DNA from: DATARH01 sp963734125
GTDB lineage: Bacteria; Pseudomonadota; Alphaproteobacteria; ATCC43930; CGMCC-115725
Assembly (NCBI GenBank): GCA_963734125.1
Contig: CAVTGB010000016.1
Coordinates: forward strand, 1-64,000
DNA length: 64,000 nucleotides
Direction of reading: 5' to 3'
In this document: positions 55,857-64,000 of the stretch, one piece after another
How the letters are laid out: each line of letters begins with the position of its first letter
How positions within the stretch are numbered: the first letter of the stretch is position 1
Translations under genes and position numbers: made by a program
Notes under the pieces: generated by a model
Told to the model about the DNA's origin: nothing
Databases searched by the model: none
What the model saw: the letters and a program-made list of their open reading frames with translations, nothing else

Positions 55857-55864
55857 CAAAACCG

Positions 55865-56716
55865 CTAAGCCGGCGCGGCCGTAAATGCTTGCTCGTGCGC
55901 GGCGATCTGCTCGGCGTAATTGTCGCGGTAGCGGGCGTAGACCCGCTGGTGGCGCTCGAGAGCCGCCGGATGCAGCTCGCCCTCGGGCGCCGGAACCAGG
56001 TCGAAATTTCCGCCGCTGTCGCGGCCGCGCACGAGCCGGGCGCACATTCGCACCGTGCCGGTCAGGCGGCAATGCGCCGGGATATAGCTGATGCCGAGGC
56101 CGATCCGGCGGTGACCCGCCCGGTTCGGCGCCGAGCGGTGGCGGCACAGCGTGTGGTGCAATGAGAAGCTGCCGGCCTCCAGCGCCATCATCGCCGAACG
56201 GCGCTCGTCAAAGGGTTCGACGATTGCCTGGCCGGCGCCATTGATGCTGTTCTCGAGCCGCAGCGCGGCGTGGACCAGCTGACGCGGCTTGCCCTCTGAC
56301 GACAGAACCTCCATGCAGCCGGCCTCGGCGCCCGCCTCGCTCAACGCGACCCAGGCGGTGACGTGCTCGTGCGGATCGAGGCCGAAATAGGTCGCATCCT
56401 GATGCCATGCGGCAAAGGTCGGGCTGTGCGCCTCCTTGATGAACCAGGTTGCGGTGTAGACCAGGATGTCGGGGCCGATCAGCTCCTCGACGACGTCGAG
56501 GATCTTCGGGTGACGCACCAGCGCGTCGACCCACGGCAGGATCACATAGCTCGCCGAACGCCAGCGAAAATCGCCTTGATTGACCGGCTTGCCGAGCCAG
56601 CGTTCAAAGCGGGCGAGCCCGGCGGTGCACTCGGCCAATTCCGCCACAGACAGCGCCGGGAACGGAAAGAGATAGCCGTCGTAGCGATAGTGCTCGATCT
56701 GGTTCCGGTTCAGCAT
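55865..56716 (-). CDS. Phytanoyl-CoA dioxygenase-family Fe(II)/2-oxoglutarate enzyme
   Basis: 283 residues. Iron ligands H105-x-D107 in AAWHQDATYFG and a distal His in the segment SFSLHHTLCRHRSAP; 2-oxoglutarate Arg expected in GHRRIGLGISYIP. PhyH-type enzymes hydroxylate fatty acyl or secondary-metabolite substrates. Opposite strand to the cluster. GAGGCGGC precedes the ATG. Substrate unknown. Confidence 0.85.
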   Translation of the reverse strand: MLNRNQIEHYRYDGYLFPFPALSVAELAECTAGLARFERWLGKPVNQGDFRWRSASYVILPWVDALVRHPKILDVVEELIGPDILVYTATWFIKEAHSPTFAAWHQDATYFGLDPHEHVTAWVALSEAGAEAGCMEVLSSEGKPRQLVHAALRLENSINGAGQAIVEPFDERRSAMMALEAGSFSLHHTLCRHRSAPNRAGHRRIGLGISYIPAHCRLTGTVRMCARLVRGRDSGGNFDLVPAPEGELHPAALERHQRVYARYRDNYAEQIAAHEQAFTAAPA

Positions 56717-56730
56717 GTTGCCGCCTCAAA

Positions 56731-56859
56731 TGTCATCCCGGCGAAGGCCGGGATCCATTGTATACAAAACACGTCGCTTGCAAGCTGTCCTCATCCCCGC
56801 GCAAATTTACCGAGCAATGTGCGGTCCGCCGGTGGATCCCGGCTTCCGCCGGGATGACA
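56731..56859. repeat. Paired GC palindromes, 75-bp spacer
   Basis: A 27-bp element starting TGTCATCCCGGCGAAGGCCG (56731-56757) and its inverse (56833-56859) flank 75 bp. The whole forms a cruciform-like structure upstream of the acyl-CoA dehydrogenase. Confidence 0.75.
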
Positions 56860-56907
56860 ACGCTGGGGGTGCGGGCTATCCTCGGCGTCTCAAGGGGAGG
56901 ACCCGCC

Positions 56908-58098
56908 ATGGATTTCGCCGACGCGCCCGAGCATGCCGCCTTCCGCGCCGAGTTCCGCGCTTGGCTGGACGCCAACCTCCCCGACGATCTCAAGGTCGAG
57001 GACGCCCAGGACCAGCGCATCTCCCCCGACCGCGACATCCTGGTGAAACGCATCGCCTGGCAGAAAAAGATGCACGCGGCCGGCTGGGTCGGGATCTCCT
57101 GGCCCAAGGAATATGGCGGGCGCGGCGCCAATTTCATGCAGCAGGTGATCTGGGACGAGGAGTATTTCCGCGCCCGTGCGCCGATCCTGCCGTGCCAGAG
57201 CGGGCTCAACCTGTTGGGGCCGACGCTCATTCATTGGGGCAACGAAGAGCAGAAAACCAAGCATCTGCCGAAGATTTTGAGCGCCGACGAAATCTGGTGC
57301 CAGGGTTATTCCGAGCCCGGCGCCGGCTCGGACCTGGCGAGCTTGCGCACCCGCGCCGTCGACCGCGGCGACCATTTTGTCGTCAACGGCCAGAAGGTGT
57401 GGACCTCGGGCGCGCATTTCGCCGATTGGTGCTTCCTGTTGGTGCGCACCGATCCCGAAGCGCCCAAGCACCACGGCATCTCCTACCTGCTCGTCGACAT
57501 GAAAACGCCCGGCGTCACGGTGCGCCCGCTGGTGCTGTTGAACGGCCACCGGCATTTCAACGAAGTGTTCTTCGAGGATGTCGTCGTGCCGAAAGAAAAC
57601 CTCGTCGGCAAATTGAACGAGGGCTGGAAGGTGACGACGACGACGTTGATGTTCGAGCGCGGCGGCGCCGGCGGGCGCGACCATGCCGCCCAGATCGCCC
57701 GGCTCGTCGAACTCGCCAAGCAATTCCCCAACCGCCAGGAGCCGGCCTGGCGCGAATCGCATATCCGCCAGCAACTGGCGCAGCTGGCGATCGAAACCAA
57801 GGCGTTGCAGGTGACGCGGCTGCGCGGCCTCAGCCGCCGGCTGCGCGGCGAGCCTCCCGGCCCCGAAGGCTCGATATTGAAGCTGTTCGGTTCAGAACTC
57901 GCCGGCCGCATCGCCGATTTCTCGGCAACCCTTCTCGGCCCCTACGCGACGCTCGACACCCCGACCGAGGCGGTGCCCGACGCGCCGCGCTGGCTGCACC
58001 GCGTCCTCGGCGCCCGGCAATACACGATCGCCGGCGGCACCAGCGAGATCCAGCGCAACATCATCGGCGAGCGTGTCCTCGGCTTGCCGCGGGGGTGA
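56908..58098 (+). CDS. Acyl-CoA dehydrogenase
   Basis: 396 residues. QGYSEPGAGSDLASLRTRAV (FAD/substrate), FVVNGQKVWTSGAHFADWCF, catalytic-side RQYTIAGGTSEIQRNIIGER and helix RLVELAKQF fit the medium/large ACAD group. FAD-linked alpha,beta-dehydrogenation of an acyl-CoA. Start ATG 56908 after AGGGGAGG; the ORF extends upstream through the palindrome but without homology. Forms, with the second ACAD at 59073, the paired arrangement seen in steroid or cyclic-acid degradation, where two ACADs make a heteromer. Confidence 0.92.
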   Translation: MDFADAPEHAAFRAEFRAWLDANLPDDLKVEDAQDQRISPDRDILVKRIAWQKKMHAAGWVGISWPKEYGGRGANFMQQVIWDEEYFRARAPILPCQSGLNLLGPTLIHWGNEEQKTKHLPKILSADEIWCQGYSEPGAGSDLASLRTRAVDRGDHFVVNGQKVWTSGAHFADWCFLLVRTDPEAPKHHGISYLLVDMKTPGVTVRPLVLLNGHRHFNEVFFEDVVVPKENLVGKLNEGWKVTTTTLMFERGGAGGRDHAAQIARLVELAKQFPNRQEPAWRESHIRQQLAQLAIETKALQVTRLRGLSRRLRGEPPGPEGSILKLFGSELAGRIADFSATLLGPYATLDTPTEAVPDAPRWLHRVLGARQYTIAGGTSEIQRNIIGERVLGLPRG

Positions 58099-58112
58099 AC
58101 CGTGCCCCACTT

Positions 58113-58245
58113 CTGTGATCCCGGCGCAGGCCGGGACCCACTCATCATCCACTCGGACAACGCGGGCGTGGTATGACCCTTCGCGCTTGCTCTGCCACGA
58201 TCGAGTCCGCAGCCAAGTGGGTCCCGGCCTCCGCCGGGATCACAG
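58113..58245. repeat. Paired GC palindromes, 75-bp spacer (second copy)
   Basis: A 29-bp element beginning CTGTGATCCCGGCGCAGGCC (58113-58141) and its inverse (58217-58245) again flank 75 bp. Same architecture as 56731-56859 although the spacer sequence differs. Confidence 0.75.
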
Positions 58246-58286
58246 CTTGCATCGGGGCACGGCTATCGCCGGCGGGCGGGGTGGCG

Positions 58287-59045
58287 ATGCCCGGCATCGA
58301 CCTGTCGCAGCCCCTGTCGCCAGCGCAGAAGGACGCGATCGACGCGGCGTTTCTCGCCCATCATGTCGTCGTCTTTCCGGAGCAATCGCTGAGCCGGGAG
58401 CGGCAATTCCTGTTCGCGGCCAATTTCGGTGAGGTCGAGGCCCACGGCGCGCATCGCGGCGAAATAAAGCGCTACGGCGTCGCGCATGTGATGTCGAACC
58501 TAGGGCCGGATGGGAAGCCGACATTCAGGGTCTCCAAGGCGGCCAATTACCATTGGCACACCGACAAGCCCTACCACCCGGCGCCGCCGATGCTGACGAT
58601 GCTCTATGCGGTCGAACTGCCTCCCACTGGCGGCGACACCCAGTTCGCCAACATGGCGCTGGCCTATGCCGCCTTGCCCGAGGAGATGAAGCGCCACATC
58701 GCCGGGTTGCGCGTCGTCTTTCGCCCAGCTTTCGACGAGAGCCACCCGGCGGTCGATCATCCGCTGGTGCGCACCCACCCCGATACCGGCGCAAAATCGC
58801 TCTACATCGGCAATCACTCGACGCACATCCGGAGCCTGCCCGAACAAGAGGGCACCGCACTTCTCGCCGGGCTTCTCGAGCACGCGACGCAGCCTTGTTT
58901 TGTCTATACCCATCGCTGGCGCGTCGGCGATTTGATCATGTGGGACAACCGGTGCCTCCTCCACCGCGCGGTCGGCAACTACGAGGTGGAGAAATACCGC
59001 CGCGTCATGCACCGTAGCGTTGTCAGGGGCACGGTGCCGGTCTGA
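58287..59045 (+). CDS. TauD/TfdA-family Fe(II)/2-oxoglutarate dioxygenase
   Basis: 252 residues from ATG 58287 (GTG 58281 is alternative). Ligands H91-x-D93 in YHWHTDKPYHP and distal His in LLHRAVGNYE; 2OG Arg in YRRVMHRSVV. Acts on sulfonates, phenoxyacids or quaternary amines. The N-terminal strand of relatives (about PLSPxxGaevxGiDLs) seems to begin before the ATG inside the repeat-derived sequence, so the true start or a 5' rearrangement is uncertain. Confidence 0.85.
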   Translation: MPGIDLSQPLSPAQKDAIDAAFLAHHVVVFPEQSLSRERQFLFAANFGEVEAHGAHRGEIKRYGVAHVMSNLGPDGKPTFRVSKAANYHWHTDKPYHPAPPMLTMLYAVELPPTGGDTQFANMALAYAALPEEMKRHIAGLRVVFRPAFDESHPAVDHPLVRTHPDTGAKSLYIGNHSTHIRSLPEQEGTALLAGLLEHATQPCFVYTHRWRVGDLIMWDNRCLLHRAVGNYEVEKYRRVMHRSVVRGTVPV

Positions 59046-59072
59046 GCGAGGCCCGCGGTCCGGGAGGGCGTA

Positions 59073-60212
59073 ATGGACATCGGCTTTACCGAAGAACAAG
59101 AACTCTTACGCGACACCGCGCGCAAATTCCTCGACGGCGAGTGCCCGACGACATTCGTGCGCCGGATGATGGCGACCGACGATGCGGTGACGCCCGAGTT
59201 CTGGCAGAAGCTCGCCGACCAGGGCTGGCTCGGCATCACCTACCCCGAAGCCGATGGCGGCAGCGGGCTGGGCCTCGTCGATCTCATCGTGTTGATGGAG
59301 GAAATCGGGCGCGCGGTGATGCCGGGGCCATATCCGGCGAGCGTGCTGCTTGGCGGTGCGACGATCGCCGAGGCCGGATCGCCGGCCCAGCGCCAGGAAT
59401 TTTTGCCGCGCATCGCCGCCGGCGAAGCCAAGGCGACGCTCGCGGCAACCGAGCCCAACGCGCGCTGGGATGCCGCCGGCGTGACCCTCGGCGCGCGCGA
59501 GACGCGCGGCACCTTCACCCTCTCCGGCACCAAGCTCTTCGTCCCCGACGCCCATTTGGCCGATGTGCTGGTGGTCGCCGCGCGCACCCGCGACGGCAGC
59601 ACGATGGAGGACGGGGTGAGCCTCTTCCTCGTGCCCAAGGGAACGCCGGGGATCGCGGTGCGGCTCCTCCCCTCGGTCGACGAGACGCGCAAATTGTGCG
59701 AAGTCAAATTCGACAACGTCGCGCTGCCGGCAACCGCGCTCCTGGGTGAGCTGCACGACGGCTGGCCGGCGCTTAGCCGGGTCACCGACAAGGCCGCGGT
59801 GGCGCTGTCGGCTGAGATCTGCGGCGCCGCCCAGCGCGTCCTCGACATGACCGTCGAATATGCCAAGCTCCGCCAAGCTTTCGGGAAACCGATCGGCAGC
59901 TATCAGGGCGTCAAGCACAAATGCGCCGACATGCTGATCGAGATCGAGAACGCCAAATCCTTGACCTATTACGCCGCCTGGGCGGTCGATGAAGAGGAAC
60001 CCGATGCGGGAATTGCGGTGTCGATGGCCAAGGCCGCCGCCTCCGACGCCGGGCGCAAGGTGTGCGCCGCCGGGATCCAGCTGCATGGCGGCATCGGCAT
60101 GACCTGGGAGCACGATCTCCAGCTTTACCTGAAGCGCGCCAAAGCCTCCGAGATCGCCCTCGGTGACGCCACCTGGCACCGCGAACGCATCGCCCGATTG
60201 ATGGGCGCGTGA
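59073..60212 (+). CDS. Acyl-CoA dehydrogenase, alpha-type partner
   Basis: 379 residues: MDIGFTEEQELLRDTARKFL, GWLGITYPEADGGSGLGLVD, AATEPNARWDAAGVTL, then QAFGKPIGSYQGVKHKCADM and GIQLHGGIGMTWEHDLQLYL. The final motif is that of the shorter subunits of heteromeric ACADs in steroid and terpenoid breakdown. Same strand as the previous enzymes. Whether it pairs with the protein at 56908 is inference. Confidence 0.92.
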   Translation: MDIGFTEEQELLRDTARKFLDGECPTTFVRRMMATDDAVTPEFWQKLADQGWLGITYPEADGGSGLGLVDLIVLMEEIGRAVMPGPYPASVLLGGATIAEAGSPAQRQEFLPRIAAGEAKATLAATEPNARWDAAGVTLGARETRGTFTLSGTKLFVPDAHLADVLVVAARTRDGSTMEDGVSLFLVPKGTPGIAVRLLPSVDETRKLCEVKFDNVALPATALLGELHDGWPALSRVTDKAAVALSAEICGAAQRVLDMTVEYAKLRQAFGKPIGSYQGVKHKCADMLIEIENAKSLTYYAAWAVDEEEPDAGIAVSMAKAAASDAGRKVCAAGIQLHGGIGMTWEHDLQLYLKRAKASEIALGDATWHRERIARLMGA

Positions 60213-60224
60213 GGCGCTGCCGAT

Positions 60225-60785
60225 TTGCCGGCCGCGGACGCTCTTCGCCTGGTGTCGCCGAGCCTCGGCCAGCTTGCGCAATACGAGGCGGCGCTTGCCG
60301 CGGGGTGGTCGCCCGACACCGAGCGCGACGGCAGCGCCGAGCAACTCGCCGCGTTGCGCCGCAACCGGCATGCGTTTCTCGCCGAATTGACCCGTCAGGA
60401 CGGGACCGTCGTCATCGCCTCGGGCCGTGTGGTGCCGCGCTTGCCCGGCCGGGTCCACTGGATCGATGACGGCGAGTTCTGCGGGGTCATCAATCTGCGT
60501 TATGTCCCCGGCAGCGACTCGTTGCCCGATTACGTCTCCGGCCATATCGGCTATGCGGTCGTGCCGTGGAAGCGGCGGCGCGGCTATGCGACCCGGGCGC
60601 TCGCGCTGATGCTGCCGGTCGCCCGCGAGATCGGGCTCGGCTGTGTCGAATTGACCTGCGACGACGACAACGAACCCTCGCGCCGGGTCATCCTTAGGAA
60701 CGGTGGGGAATTGATCGGCACCCGCCCGGCGCCCGGCGGCAAGACAAAGCTGGTGTTCCGGATCGATCTTACACAGCTTCTGTAG
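60225..60785 (+). CDS. GNAT-family N-acetyltransferase
   Basis: 186 residues from TTG 60225, 12 bp after the ACAD stop. Residues about 85-160 are the GNAT core: INLRYVP, GHIGYAVVPWKRRRGYATRA (the Q/RxxGxG/A acetyl-CoA loop as RRRGYA), and LTCDDDNEPSRRVILRNGGE. Predicted acetyl transfer to an amine; target unknown. No ATG near the start, so TTG is used with limited confidence. Confidence 0.85.
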   Translation: MPAADALRLVSPSLGQLAQYEAALAAGWSPDTERDGSAEQLAALRRNRHAFLAELTRQDGTVVIASGRVVPRLPGRVHWIDDGEFCGVINLRYVPGSDSLPDYVSGHIGYAVVPWKRRRGYATRALALMLPVAREIGLGCVELTCDDDNEPSRRVILRNGGELIGTRPAPGGKTKLVFRIDLTQLL

Positions 60786-60804
60786 GCCATCCCCGTCTTT
60801 CTGT

Positions 60805-60912
60805 AGGCCCTCCCCCTCGATGGGGGAGGGTTTGGGTGGGGTGACGCCGCAGCTCTCGGTCTCCCCACCCCCACCCCTTCCCTCCCCCATCCAGCGGGAG
60901 GGAGTAAAGCGC
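60805..60912. repeat. C/G-rich inverted repeat (CCCTCCCCC family)
   Basis: CCCTCCCCCTCGATGGGGGA (60809) with GGGTTTGGGTGGGG, and on the far side CCCCACCCCCACCCC then CCCTCCCCCATCCAGCGGGA. Ends just before the acyl-CoA ligase gene. Confidence 0.75.
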
Positions 60913-60960
60913 GGTGCCGCGGGCTTGACGCTGTCCCTCCGCCGGCCAAGGATGCCGCCG

Positions 60961-62598
60961 ATGGATCCGATCTACGATGCGCCGCATCTCGCGCGCAATC
61001 CGGCGAATTATGCGGCGCTGACGCCGCTCGGTTTTCTCGCGCGCGCGGCGGCGGTCTACCCCGACAAGCTCGCCGTGGTACACGGCGAGCGGCGCTTCAC
61101 CTATCGCCAGTTCGAGGCGCGCTGCCGGCGCTTTGCCGATGCGCTGAGGAAGCGCGGCATCATGCCCGGGGACACGGTCGCGGTGATGGCGCCCAACGTG
61201 CCGGCGCTCCTCGAAGCGCATTACGCCGTGCCGATGGCCGGGGCCGTTCTCAACGCCCTCAATTACCGGCTCGATGCCCGCGGGATCGCGTTCATCCTCG
61301 GCCATGGCGCGGCTAAGCTCCTGATCGCCGACCGCGAATTTGGCCCGTTAGTACGCGAGGCTTTACGCCTGTTTGGCCGCGACATCCCGCTGATCGAGAT
61401 CGCCGACGGCGACAATGGCGCCCCCATCATTGCTATTGGCGGCGGCACCGAATACGAGGAGTTTCTCGGCGAGGGCGATCCCGCAGCCGCATGGTCGCCG
61501 CCGGACGACGAGTGGGCGGCGATCGCGCTCAACTACACCTCGGGCACCACCGGCAACCCCAAGGGCGTCGTCTATCACCACCGCGGCGCCTATCTGAACG
61601 CGCTCGGCAACGCGATCACCTTCGGGCTCGACCGCCATTCGGTGTACCTGTGGACGCTGCCGATGTTCCACTGCAACGGCTGGACCTACACCTGGGGCGT
61701 CACCGCGGTCGCCGGCGCGCATGTCTGCCTGCGCCGGGTCGAGCCGGCGCCGATCTTCGCCGCGATCGCCGAGCACCGGGTGACGCACCTGTGCGGCGCC
61801 CCCATCGTCCTCAACATGCTGGTGCACGCCCCGGACGCGGTGAAGCGGCGGTTCGACCATGTCGTCGAGGCGGCGACCGGCGGCGCGGCGCCGCCCTCGG
61901 CGGTCATCGAGGCGATGGGGCGGATGGGCTTCCGCGTCACCCACCTTTACGGCCTCACCGAAAGCTATGGTCCCTCGACGGTGTGCGCCTGGCAGGAGGA
62001 TTGGGACGCTCGGCCGGCAGGCGAGCGGGCCGCCAAGATGGCGCGCCAGGGGGTGCAATACCTGACCCTGGACAAGCAGCGCGTCGCCGATCCGGCAACG
62101 ATGCAGGAGGTGCCCGCCGACGGGGCAACGATCGGCGAACTGATGCTCCGCAGCAACACGCTGATGAAGGGCTACCTCGCCAACGCGGCGGCGAGCGAGG
62201 ACGCCTTCGCCGGCGGCTGGTTCCACACCGGCGACCTCGCGGTGATGCATGCCGACGGATATATCGAAGTGAAGGACCGCTCAAAGGACATCATTATCTC
62301 GGGTGGCGAGAACATTTCCTCGATCGAGGTCGAGGAGGTGCTCTACCGCCATCCGCTGGTGATGGAAGCCGCCGTCGTCGCCCGGCCCGACGAAACCTGG
62401 GGCGAGAGCCCGTGCGCCTTCGTCACCTTGAAGGAGGGCGCCGGCGAGATCGCGGCGGCCGACATCATCGGTTGGTGCCGCGATCACCTGGCGCACTTCA
62501 AGGCACCCAAAACCGTCGTCTTCGGCCCGCTGCCAAAGACCTCGACCGGCAAGATCCAGAAATACGCACTGCGCGAGCGGGCCAAGGAGGCGTCGTGA
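60961..62598 (+). CDS. Acyl-CoA synthetase (AMP-forming ligase)
   Basis: 545 residues. AMP-binding signature NYTSGTTGNPKGVVYHH, LPMFHCNGWTYTWGVTAV (a fatty/aromatic acid ligase feature), ATGGAAPPSAV, HLYGLTESYGP, WFHTGDLAVMHADGYIEVKD, and catalytic Lys in KTSTGKIQK. Activates a carboxylic acid to its CoA thioester, feeding the two dehydrogenases. MFHCNGW and the overall layout match ligases annotated as medium-chain or AcsE-like. ATG 60961 (or 60952). Substrate unknown. Confidence 0.92.
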   Translation: MDPIYDAPHLARNPANYAALTPLGFLARAAAVYPDKLAVVHGERRFTYRQFEARCRRFADALRKRGIMPGDTVAVMAPNVPALLEAHYAVPMAGAVLNALNYRLDARGIAFILGHGAAKLLIADREFGPLVREALRLFGRDIPLIEIADGDNGAPIIAIGGGTEYEEFLGEGDPAAAWSPPDDEWAAIALNYTSGTTGNPKGVVYHHRGAYLNALGNAITFGLDRHSVYLWTLPMFHCNGWTYTWGVTAVAGAHVCLRRVEPAPIFAAIAEHRVTHLCGAPIVLNMLVHAPDAVKRRFDHVVEAATGGAAPPSAVIEAMGRMGFRVTHLYGLTESYGPSTVCAWQEDWDARPAGERAAKMARQGVQYLTLDKQRVADPATMQEVPADGATIGELMLRSNTLMKGYLANAAASEDAFAGGWFHTGDLAVMHADGYIEVKDRSKDIIISGGENISSIEVEEVLYRHPLVMEAAVVARPDETWGESPCAFVTLKEGAGEIAAADIIGWCRDHLAHFKAPKTVVFGPLPKTSTGKIQKYALRERAKEAS

Positions 62599-62621
62599 GG
62601 AAAAGGCCGACCGTCTGCCTT

Positions 62622-62752
62622 CGCCCCCACCCTCCCATGCTGCGCGTGGGCCCCTCCCTCCCCCGCTTGCAGCGTAGGGTCTCTTCACCGATGCCGCTCC
62701 GATCAGCTCGCTCCCCCGCAAGCGGGGGAGGGTTGGGGTGGGGATCGGAGCT
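62622..62752. repeat. C/G-rich inverted repeat (CCCTCCCCC family)
   Basis: CCCCCACCCTCCCATGC and CCCCTCCCTCCCCCGC on the left, CTCCCCCGCAAGCGGGGGAG followed by GGGTTGGGGTGGGG on the right, between ligase and SDR genes. Confidence 0.7.
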
Positions 62753-62779
62753 GACGCAGCACATCGCCGGAGAGGCCGC

Positions 62780-63553
62780 GTGACCGAGCTGCCGAGCTTC
62801 GACATCACCGGGCAGGTGGCGCTTGTCACCGGCGCGTCCTCGGGCATCGGCCGGCATTTCGCCGAAGTTTTGGCGCTCGCCGGCGCCAAGGTTGCGCTTG
62901 CCGCACGGCGCGCCGATCGGCTTGCCGAACTGGCGCGTGAGATCGAAGGAAAGGGCGGGCAGTGTCTCGCGCTTGCCTGCGACGTCACCAAAAGGGACAG
63001 CATCGCCGCCGCGATCGCCGCCGCCGAGGATGGGCTCGGGGCCCTGTCGATCCTCGTCAACAACGCCGGCGTCGTCGTCTCGAAGCCGCTCTTCGAGCAC
63101 ACCGAAGACGATTGGGACCATGTCGTCGACACCAACCTCAAAGGCGCCTGGATGGTGGCACGCGACTTTGCCCATCACCTCGCCGGGGCGAAGCGTCCCG
63201 GGCGGATCATCAACATCGCCTCGGTATTGGGACTGCGGACGATCGGCCGGGTTCCGGCCTACTGCACGGCGAAGGCCGGCCTCATTCACCTGACCCATGT
63301 GCTGGCGATGGAACTGGCGCGCCACCGGATCCTCGTCAACGCGCTGGCGCCCGGCTATGTCGAGACCGACTTCAACCGCGAGTTCTTCCAGACCCAGGCC
63401 GGCAAGAATTTGATCGACCGCATTCCCTTGAAGCGCATCGCCCAGGCTCCCGATCTCGACGGGGCGCTCCTGTTCCTGGCGTCACCGGCGAGTGCCTATG
63501 TGACCGGCGCCGTCATCTCGGTCGATGGCGGCCACGCCGTTGCCGCGATTTGA
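62780..63553 (+). CDS. Short-chain dehydrogenase/reductase
   Basis: 257 residues from GTG 62780. Cofactor motif TGASSGIGRHFAE (residues 17-29), NNAG, catalytic S and YCTAKAG (Y-x3-K), and a C-terminal SVDGGHAVAAI. NAD(P)H-linked oxidation or reduction of an alcohol or keto group, fitting the 3-hydroxyacyl step of the cluster. GGAGAGG lies just upstream. Overlaps the next gene by about 29 bp. Confidence 0.92.
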   Translation: MTELPSFDITGQVALVTGASSGIGRHFAEVLALAGAKVALAARRADRLAELAREIEGKGGQCLALACDVTKRDSIAAAIAAAEDGLGALSILVNNAGVVVSKPLFEHTEDDWDHVVDTNLKGAWMVARDFAHHLAGAKRPGRIINIASVLGLRTIGRVPAYCTAKAGLIHLTHVLAMELARHRILVNALAPGYVETDFNREFFQTQAGKNLIDRIPLKRIAQAPDLDGALLFLASPASAYVTGAVISVDGGHAVAAI

Positions 63554-64000
63554 CCGTGTGCTGCTCGCCCGCTTCCTCGCTGAGGCAAGCGGTGCGATAA
63601 ATGTCGGGGTCACCGAACCGGAGCTGCTTTCCGGCGGCGCGATCCAGGAGAACTGGGGCTTCCGGGCGCGGTTCTTTGGCGGCCCATACGACGGCGAACA
63701 CGACCTCGTGTTGCGCACCGATGCATCGACCGGGGTCCCGTCGAGCCTCGGGCGCGACGAGGAATTCACCGTTTTGCAGGCGGTGTTCGAGGCTGGCATA
63801 TCGGTGCCGGAGCCGCTGTGGAGCAGCGCCGACCCGGAGGTGATCGGCAAGCCGTTTTTCGTGATGCGCCGGGTCGCCGGCACCGCCCAGGGGCGCCAGA
63901 TCACCGCGGACCCCGCGCTCCAAGCGGCACTGCCGGCGCTCGCCGCGCGGCTCGGCACGGAGCTGGCGCGGATCCAAAGGGTCCGCCCGCCGCACCCCGA
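63525..64000 (+). CDS. APH-family phosphotransferase, 5' part (runs off the window)
   Basis: At least 158 residues, continuing past the edge. ATG 63525 lies inside the end of the SDR gene and opens a frame MAATPLPRFDRVLLARFLAE, then LSGGAIQENWGFRARFFGGP, LVLRTDASTGVP, FTVLQAVFEAGISVPEPLWS and FFVMRRVAGTAQGRQI. The pattern (LSGG..N..f.... l.lR......) is the N-lobe of aminoglycoside-phosphotransferase-like proteins, which in ACAD clusters are relatives of the ACAD10/11 kinase domain and phosphorylate 4-hydroxyacyl groups. Catalytic lobe not in the window. Confidence 0.75.
   Translation, partial: MAATPLPRFDRVLLARFLAEASGAINVGVTEPELLSGGAIQENWGFRARFFGGPYDGEHDLVLRTDASTGVPSSLGRDEEFTVLQAVFEAGISVPEPLWSSADPEVIGKPFFVMRRVAGTAQGRQITADPALQAALPALAARLGTELARIQRVRPPHP

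Overview
The window is high-G+C, gene-dense chromosomal DNA from an alphaproteobacterium. Rhodospirillales or a related soil lineage is likely, but no rRNA or tRNA is visible to fix it. The evidence is hrcA-grpE, recG next to sdhE-mfd, a glnB-glnA pair, a cspA/short IF-1/rhlE cold-shock group, FixJ-like and Crp-like regulators, and a large acyl-CoA/Rieske/P450 degradative repertoire. I see no phage, insertion sequence or CRISPR array. Several families of intergenic palindromes are scattered through it.

Layout. 0-1.2 kb is a scar: a decayed glycosyltransferase end (-) abuts a headless FUSC-family transporter (+). 1.2-6.9 kb holds a periplasmic binding protein, a flavin-dependent monooxygenase, a Rieske oxygenase alpha subunit and a lone O-carbamoyltransferase, all (+). 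6.9-10.4 kb is a small stress-like island: five short, mostly exported proteins between a FixJ-type regulator and a Crp/Fnr regulator. 10.5-16.9 kb carries a second luciferase-like enzyme, crcB, ilvD, two exported proteins, hrcA and grpE. 16.9-21.5 kb has two related repeat-rich surface or secreted proteins, one broken by an amber stop at codon 16, the other fused to a metalloprotease-like domain. 21.7-30.1 kb has tusA, an iron alcohol dehydrogenase, a Rieske ferredoxin, rhlE, a frameshifted IF-1, cspA, a response regulator, parE and msrB.

30.1-41.4 kb is a nitrogen-assimilation region: a frameshifted P-II gene (glnK-like), a porin, two ammonium transporters, a PP2C-phosphatase/Ser-Thr-kinase fusion, an AIM24-family protein, glnA, an intact glnB and an aminotransferase. 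Convincing sigma-54 (-24/-12) promoters precede the glnK-like gene and one amtB. 41.5-50.2 kb has a receiver-only regulator, recG, sdhE, mfd (frameshifted) and aquaporin Z. 50.2-64 kb is a degradative cluster: MFS transporter, two near-identical amidohydrolases, P450 plus [3Fe-4S] ferredoxin, phytanoyl-CoA-type and TauD-type dioxygenases, two acyl-CoA dehydrogenases, an acyl-CoA ligase, an SDR and the start of an APH-like kinase. The set suits oxidation, CoA activation and beta-oxidation of an unidentified hydrophobic or aromatic substrate.

A striking property is the number of single-base lesions in otherwise healthy genes: infA, glnK, mfd, three compensating insertions in one amidohydrolase, the glycosyltransferase remnant, and a nonsense codon in the repeat protein. 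Because mfd is among them, base-level sequence error must be excluded before these are called pseudogenes.
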